Assembly: GCA_002409455.1 (NCBI GenBank)
Contig: DHNI01000122.1
Coordinates: 1,342 to 8,251 of the forward strand
Length of the DNA stretch: 6,910 nucleotides
From: Firmicutes bacterium UBA5420
Lineage (GTDB): Bacteria; Bacillota; Limnochordia; Darwinibacteriales; Darwinibacteriaceae
Direction of reading: 5' to 3'
Below the pieces are notes generated by a model that ran no database searches, was not told the origin of the DNA, and worked only from the letters and a program-made list of their open reading frames with translations. The position numbers and the translations under genes are program-made. The first letter of the stretch is position 1; each line of letters begins with the position of its first letter. Below are positions 6,016-6,910 of this stretch, one piece after another.

Positions 6016-6773
6016 TGTTTTGGCTTCCTTACCCCCGTAGGCATAATTGCGGTTCTGTAATGAGAACCCAAAGCTTCGTAGGCCTCATTGAGAATAATGT
6101 CCCCCTCTTTTGGGTGATGAATGACACCGACCTTTAAATTGTCACATACCGTTCGGACTGTTACGCCTTCAAAGAATTCATACATATGGATATGACATCG
6201 TAGCCAGGTATCCTGTTTCATATCCAGACAGGGTTCCACATAAGAATACTGGCTGTAAGGCAGCGTTGCTACAAACAAGTAGACGGTAATCACTTCTCCG
6301 GTCTCCCGATTCACATAGGACATCGTGGGGCCAGACCAATCCACCTCTGTAGCGATACCCGGCTTGTGTTGTAGGTGATTGGTTAGCTTGTTGGAAATTG
6401 TGTGATCGCCATAACCTTTGCAGAATTTTGTGTATCCCATGGGAATAGCATTTTCTATTTTGCACGCATCCTTATATTCGCTCCAAAGCAGCTTTAGGGT
6501 GACCCCCACCTTCTTAAGTTCCTTGTGGACATACTCATAATCGGGATTACGGTACATGCTCTCCACAGCATACTTATCTGGATAAAACATACGGTAGACT
6601 TCCTGATCGCTAAGATTCTTGATATCCGCATATGCGATACCCTTTGCGTCCGCGATGCGAAACACATCACTGACCGAATTTCTTGAAAAACGGCGAGTAG
6701 AAGCGATGACATTTCTACTCATACCAGCACTCCGAAGCTCTAGGATGAGCTTCACTCTGATTTTGTTGGCCAT
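5940..6773 (-). CDS. istA: IS21-family transposase IstA, truncated before the catalytic Glu (right copy)
   Basis: Encodes 277 aa on the minus strand, facing the left copy. It has the same layout: HTH about residues 8-40, D145 in EVDWSG, D211 in TVCDNLKVGV, and RKPKH at 249-253. It then reads into the recombinase array as YPQNYVIFK and ends after 15 unrelated residues. The catalytic glutamate region is missing at exactly the same place as in the left copy. Over 262 shared residues the two proteins differ at about 49 positions (about 81% identity), mostly conservative, with no frameshift in either. The start at 6773 follows an AAGGGGG ribosome binding site partly inside a hairpin; the longer open frame from 6842 runs through the terminal repeats and is unlikely. 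Not catalytic alone; possible roles are end-binding, regulation or none. Confidence 0.85.
   Translation of the reverse strand: MANKIRVKLILELRSAGMSRNVIASTRRFSRNSVSDVFRIADAKGIAYADIKNLSDQEVYRMFYPDKYAVESMYRNPDYEYVHKELKKVGVTLKLLWSEYKDACKIENAIPMGYTKFCKGYGDHTISNKLTNHLQHKPGIATEVDWSGPTMSYVNRETGEVITVYLFVATLPYSQYSYVEPCLDMKQDTWLRCHIHMYEFFEGVTVRTVCDNLKVGVIHHPKEGDIILNEAYEALGSHYRTAIMPTGVRKPKHYPQNYVIFKKGLRGPTTGARPFVL
5971..5990 (+). terminator. Possible terminator of the recombinase operon
   Basis: GGGC (5971-5974) can pair with GCCC (5981-5984), followed by CTTTTT (5985-5990). It can also be nested in the larger stem formed by the inverted arms 5934-5944 and 5988-5998. A competing pairing of GCCC (5959-5962) with the same GGGC exists. 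The short stem makes it weak alone, but its place just after the last recombinase gene fits. Confidence 0.35.
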
Positions 6774-6783
6774 AGTAAGGCCC

Positions 6784-6832
6784 CCTTCTGTATAATTTGA
6801 AGCAGATGCTCCAAATTCCATTTTACAGAAGG
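6784..6832 (-). promoter_or_regulatory. Hairpin covering the istA ribosome binding site (right copy)
   Basis: CCTTCTGTA (minus strand, 6832-6824) pairs perfectly with TACAGAAGG (6792-6784), and an inner stem pairs TTTGGAGC with GCTTCAAA (6815-6808 with 6803-6796; one G-T wobble). Pairing is kept relative to the left copy although bases differ, for example T-G on the left is T-A here and a perfect inner pair on the left is a wobble here. The 3' strand overlaps the ribosome binding site. A TAAAAT at the same relative place (6825-6820) could be a -10 box. Confidence 0.55.
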
Positions 6833-6842
6833 TTTGTCTCAA

Positions 6843-6890
6843 GTGGAATCATTCTGCGAATAGGTGGATCTCAATTGCGTATCGGTGGAT
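6843..6890 (-). repeat. Right subterminal repeats, probable transposase-binding sites
   Basis: GTGG cores (CCAC on the minus strand) lie at 6843-6846, 6864-6867 and 6885-6888, spaced exactly 21 bp. The minus-strand units begin TCCACCGATACGC, TCCACCTATTCGC and TCCACTTGAGAC and correspond to the left array unit by unit. Confidence 0.7.
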
Positions 6891-6895
6891 CCAGG

Positions 6896-6910
6896 AGTGC
6901 GTAATACTCA
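6896..6910 (-). repeat. Right terminal inverted repeat of the element
   Basis: AGTGCGTAATACTCA is the exact reverse complement of 1319-1333. It forms the last 15 bases of the window, so the other flank and any target duplication are not visible. Confidence 0.85.

Larger units (their letters stand above)
1319..6910. mobile_element. 5.6-kb composite element: two inverted IS21-type left ends around a RIT-like recombinase trio
   Basis: The boundaries are set by TGAGTATTACGCACT (1319-1333) and its exact reverse complement (6896-6910), with the left one interrupting an MFS gene. From each end inward lie CCAC repeats about 21 bp apart, a hairpin over the ribosome binding site, and an inward-facing istA gene truncated before the third catalytic residue. 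Between the istA fragments are three overlapping tyrosine recombinase genes bounded by inverted recombinase-arm arrays. TG...CA termini, multiple terminal repeats and IstA are typical of the IS21 family. A co-directional trio of tyrosine recombinases flanked by inverted repeats is typical of RIT elements. There is no istB, no istA 3' half and no passenger gene. The window ends on the last element base, so any target duplication is out of view. Confidence 0.85.
5987..6910 (-). repeat. Right arm of the long imperfect inverted repeat
   Basis: It is the reverse-complement counterpart of 1319-2244, starting after the inner unique part of the right recombinase array and ending at the terminal repeat. 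Both arms carry an IS21 'left end'. An ordinary IS21 element would have a distinct right end behind istB. Confidence 0.85.

Noticed and set aside
6178..6465. Minus-strand frames (95 and 72 aa) inside the right istA
   Set aside because: They are out-of-frame shadows of the istA copy, which has clear homology to the left copy in the main frame.
1319..6910. Classic composite transposon made of two complete IS copies around cargo
   Set aside because: Neither end is a complete IS. Both lack the istA 3' half, istB and the IS right end, and the interior contains only recombinases, with no passenger gene.

Overview
The window looks like accessory DNA from a low-to-moderate GC Bacillota, probably a clostridial lineage. 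The clues are strong AAGGAGG-type ribosome binding sites, the codon use, a stand-alone GGDEF-type protein, and remnants resembling CPBP and MFS membrane proteins. The species cannot be named from the sequence.

Region 1 (1-1318) is the host flank. It holds a small GGDEF-domain protein with a degenerate GGDSF signature (94-540), closed by a rho-independent terminator (570-598). Next come a short broken membrane-protein gene resembling the N-terminus of CPBP-family proteins (805-1203, native sequence to about 1100), a perfect 14-bp hairpin (1118-1150), and the first 28 codons of an MFS transporter (from 1235). The MFS gene is cut by the mobile element.

Region 2 (1319-6910) is one 5592-bp mobile element that fills the rest of the window and ends exactly at its last base. 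It starts TGAGTATTACGCACT and ends with the perfect reverse complement. Both ends are versions of the same IS21-family 'left end': terminal repeat, CCAC-containing repeats about 21 bp apart, a hairpin over the ribosome binding site, and an istA transposase gene pointing inward. Both istA copies keep the HTH and two catalytic aspartates. Both break at the same codon, just before the expected catalytic glutamate, and no istB is present. The two ends form inverted repeats of about 925 bp, with the proteins about 81% identical by hand count.

Region 3 (about 2216-6015) lies between the istA fragments. It is a RIT-like ('recombinase in trio') module: three overlapping co-directional tyrosine recombinase genes (527, 325 and 346 aa), each with an apparently complete R-K-HxxR-H-Y catalytic set. 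The module is bounded by matching inverted recombinase-site arrays: two direct 11-bp arms 17 bp apart, plus an inverted inner arm about 42 bp further in.

The likely history is that a RIT element sits inside istA and that the distal half of the IS21 element was replaced by a second, inverted left end. The result is a RIT module wrapped in two IS21 left ends. The recombinases may act on the inner arrays. An intact IS21 IstA/IstB supplied in trans could act on the outer ends, and the truncated IstA proteins might still bind those ends. These last points are inference.
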